From the NCBI GenBank assembly GCA_947642745.1, contig CANRTU010000019.1, positions 1-64,000 of the forward strand: DNA of 64,000 bases, given 5' to 3'. Made by a program: the position numbers and the translations under genes. Positions 61,866-64,000 of the stretch are shown here, one piece after another. How positions within the stretch are numbered: position 1 is the stretch's first letter; the number at the start of each line of letters is the position of its first letter. Origin of the DNA: an uncultured Eubacterium sp. (GTDB taxonomy: Bacteria; Bacillota; Clostridia; Lachnospirales; Lachnospiraceae). A model generated the notes under the pieces. It was not told the DNA's origin and did not search any database. It saw only the letters and a list, made by a program, of their open reading frames with translations.

Positions 61866-64000
61866 TCACTCCCTGTTTTCATCCGCCAGCCGGTCATCAT
61901 ATATTTCCATGCACAGATCAAACTCCCTGGCAGTTCCGTCAATTGACAGTTCTCCATAAGGATACATATCCAGGCAGTCCGACCTCTGCAGGCGGGGATA
62001 CATGGAATATGCCCTGCCCCGGTGTCTTAATTCCAGCTCATAATAAGTATCCCCGGAAGCCAGCCGCATATCCCCGCTGATCTGATACCTGCCCCTGCCG
62101 CCCAGGTCTTCCCTGGATATATCCGCCTCATACAGCACGTTTCCGCCCGGCATGGACCGCAGCGTCACATGATAACTGTCTCTGGCCCTACTGTTCTCCC
62201 TGATGGCAAAAACCAGTTCCAGTGTATTCCAGCGTTTTTTCTCCCTGTCCGCCCCGTTCTGTATCGTCTGGCGGATGCAGACCGCTTTTTTCAGATATTG
62301 TTTTCCGATAAACCCCTTATCCTGCATTTCCGCCCGGTATACGTACCGGATATTATTCCCATCCACCGCACTGTAATGTAAGCCGGTGACAGTCACTGCC
62401 ACTGCGCCCAGGCACAGGATACCGGCTGCCACTGCCACAACCGGAACCTTTCCCGGGAGACGCTCCCGTCCGCATTTAAAAAGCTTCCATTTAAAAGACT
62501 TCTGTCCAGCACATTCCTGTTCCAAAGGCGCCCCGTCCACTCCATGATTTTGCGTTTCCGGGATACCGGTTCTGACAGTATCTGACCGCAGGAAAAATTC
62601 TATCCCCTTTGCGGCTGCCCGTACCCCGTCTGCCATTAACATCGTACAAAGGTTCATAAAGCAGATGTTATATTTCGGATTGGCCTCCCACAACACAAAA
62701 AACGCAACACACCCAAGCAGTGTCAGGCTGCACACAAACATATCATCCCCCCGGCGGCGCCAGACACCAGAACGCTTCCCCGGCCGTCCGCCGGAAATCT
62801 GATACAGAATGCTGATACCGGCAAACAGAAAAGTCGCCGCACGCAGCGCCTGACAGTACAGGCGGAACACAAGATTCCCACGCCCCATAACCGCCTCGTA
62901 AGCCGCTCCAAAACCTGCCCCGTAGGAAGCCTTTTCAAAAGAGGTATCCGATCCGTCCGCCCAGACCCGGTCCAGCTTTCTGATAACCAGCCGGGCGTAA
63001 CCCGACGGCCCCAGCTCTTTCAGGCGCCTCCTGATTTCCATTATATTCTGCTCCGTCTTTTCCGCCTTTGTGGGAAAGCTCCTGGTAAATTCCACATCCG
63101 GGCTGTAAATCCCTCCGTCACTTTCATCGTTCAGACCCATCATAACCCAGTGGGTGAGCGGAAACTCCTCCTCTTCATATCCCGCCGGCACATGCATTTT
63201 TAACACTGCTTTGACGGATGTGAACGTAACCAGGCAGGAAAGCGCAATGATACCGCACAGAACCGCTGTGGGAAGACGTCCGCCGCTTCCTTTTGTTTCC
63301 GGCTCCCCGTCTTTCTCATTTCCCGGATCTCCGCCATGCCCGTCCGTTTTCCCCCGGCCGGCTTCACTGTCCGCAGCCGCTGCCTGCATCACGCTTTTAT
63401 ACAGCCCGTACAGTATGATGGCAATCAGCGGCAGAACCGTTGTGGGACGAATCTGGTACCCGATAACAATACAGAGTCCGTATAAAATACACAGCACAAT
63501 CTGGCGGATATCAGAACGCTGTTCCTTAAATATTAAAAACAGATATAAAATCCCTGCGACAAATGGAATTGATACTGTATTCGTATAGGCAAACGTCAGC
63601 CACACATAGTTTGTGGGACAAAATATACTGAGTACGAGAAACAGATCCGCCAGCCGTTCCCCCCGCAGTTTCCGTACAGATAAATAAGTCAGCGCCACTC
63701 CAAGATCAATACAGACCGTATTTAAAACCACCGCCGCCAACCAGAAGTCCGTTACACCGGCCAGTGAAAGAAGCCTGTAATAGTAATAAAAGAAAACCAC
63801 AATAAAATGGTTGTTCGTATAACGCTGGAAATAAGTGGAGCCCTCGTCTATCCACCCGTTCCGGCTGTTCAGCATGGCAATGGCTTCCTGGTGTACCCGT
63901 AAAGTATCCGTAGTATACGCCGGCCTGGAAACAAACACAAGAAAACAGATCTGGGCCAGTACCAGGACTGCCATCAGACAGACAGCTGTCCGGCGGCCCG
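61866..64000 (-). CDS. Large membrane protein, GT-C-like glycosyltransferase (partial at window edge)
   Basis: At least 702 residues; the reading frame stays open to the end of the window, so the true start may lie outside. About ten membrane helices fill the first 500 residues. An early TTDTLRVHQEA loop and YTNNHFIVVFFYYYY recall GT-C enzymes, which use polyprenyl-linked sugars. A cytoplasmic-looking Glu/Gly-rich loop lies around 200-230. The last 170 residues form an outer domain of beta type. With the GtrB-like gene it forms a probable surface glycosylation pair. Confidence 0.7.
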   Translation of the reverse strand, partial: GRRTAVCLMAVLVLAQICFLVFVSRPAYTTDTLRVHQEAIAMLNSRNGWIDEGSTYFQRYTNNHFIVVFFYYYYRLLSLAGVTDFWLAAVVLNTVCIDLGVALTYLSVRKLRGERLADLFLVLSIFCPTNYVWLTFAYTNTVSIPFVAGILYLFLIFKEQRSDIRQIVLCILYGLCIVIGYQIRPTTVLPLIAIILYGLYKSVMQAAAADSEAGRGKTDGHGGDPGNEKDGEPETKGSGGRLPTAVLCGIIALSCLVTFTSVKAVLKMHVPAGYEEEEFPLTHWVMMGLNDESDGGIYSPDVEFTRSFPTKAEKTEQNIMEIRRRLKELGPSGYARLVIRKLDRVWADGSDTSFEKASYGAGFGAAYEAVMGRGNLVFRLYCQALRAATFLFAGISILYQISGGRPGKRSGVWRRRGDDMFVCSLTLLGCVAFFVLWEANPKYNICFMNLCTMLMADGVRAAAKGIEFFLRSDTVRTGIPETQNHGVDGAPLEQECAGQKSFKWKLFKCGRERLPGKVPVVAVAAGILCLGAVAVTVTGLHYSAVDGNNIRYVYRAEMQDKGFIGKQYLKKAVCIRQTIQNGADREKKRWNTLELVFAIRENSRARDSYHVTLRSMPGGNVLYEADISREDLGGRGRYQISGDMRLASGDTYYELELRHRGRAYSMYPRLQRSDCLDMYPYGELSIDGTAREFDLCMEIYDDRLADENRE

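Overview
The window looks like the chromosome of a gut-type anaerobic Firmicute, most likely a Lachnospiraceae member. The supporting signs are strong AGGAGG-type ribosome sites, sigma-A promoters with 17-base spacers, a complete B12-dependent propanediol (Pdu) microcompartment operon, BlaI/BlaR1, DUF4358/MBOAT/DHHW surface genes and many stand-alone two-component genes. No rRNA, tRNA, CRISPR array or phage structural gene was seen. Genus and species cannot be told from the sequence alone.

Layout. (1) 0.5-9.0 kb: a five-gene minus-strand cassette behind one clear promoter. It encodes a P-loop ATPase with a Cys cluster, two large proteins of unknown family, a ParA/MinD-type ATPase and an HD-domain protein with a zinc ribbon. 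I cannot match it to a named system. Its make-up resembles a conflict or phage-defence operon, and it is the best candidate here for an undescribed system. (2) 9.1-15.9 kb: a polar amino acid ABC importer, then smpB, rnr and secG. (3) 16.5-21.9 kb: a surface-polymer O-acylation operon (SGNH hydrolase, DUF4358, MBOAT, DHHW). (4) 22.2-25.5 kb: BlaI, BlaR1 and a CorA-like membrane protein. (5) 25.7-45.8 kb: the pdu locus in the order A B C D E G H K J L, EutJ-like, flavoprotein/PduM-like, N O P S T U V. Upstream lie pduQ, an AraC-type response regulator and a PocR-domain kinase-like sensor. (6) 46.0-49.8 kb: a cobalamin riboswitch with a terminator, then btuF-btuC-btuD. (7) 49.8-57.2 kb: a hotdog thioesterase, a hybrid histidine kinase fused to a DegV domain, a second hybrid kinase with HPt, and a response regulator with an eroded HD-GYP domain. 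(8) 57.3-64.0 kb: an esterase, an orphan serine recombinase, a small ORF, a GT2 glycosyltransferase and a large membrane protein cut by the window edge.

How the parts fit. The diol dehydratase PduCDE needs adenosylcobalamin. The neighbouring riboswitch-controlled BtuFCD would import B12, PduO and PduS would convert it to the active form, and PduGH would repair the enzyme. The aldehyde made inside the shell (PduA/B/J/K/N/T/U) goes to PduP and PduL for oxidation or to PduQ for reduction. The PocR/AraC pair probably senses the diol and turns on a pduA promoter that has a good -10 but no -35 box.

Between genes there are at least six copies of a structured element of about 125 bp, two of them in perfect tandem, two arrays of a 19-bp repeat facing opposite ways, and an 18-bp perfect inverted repeat near the recombinase.
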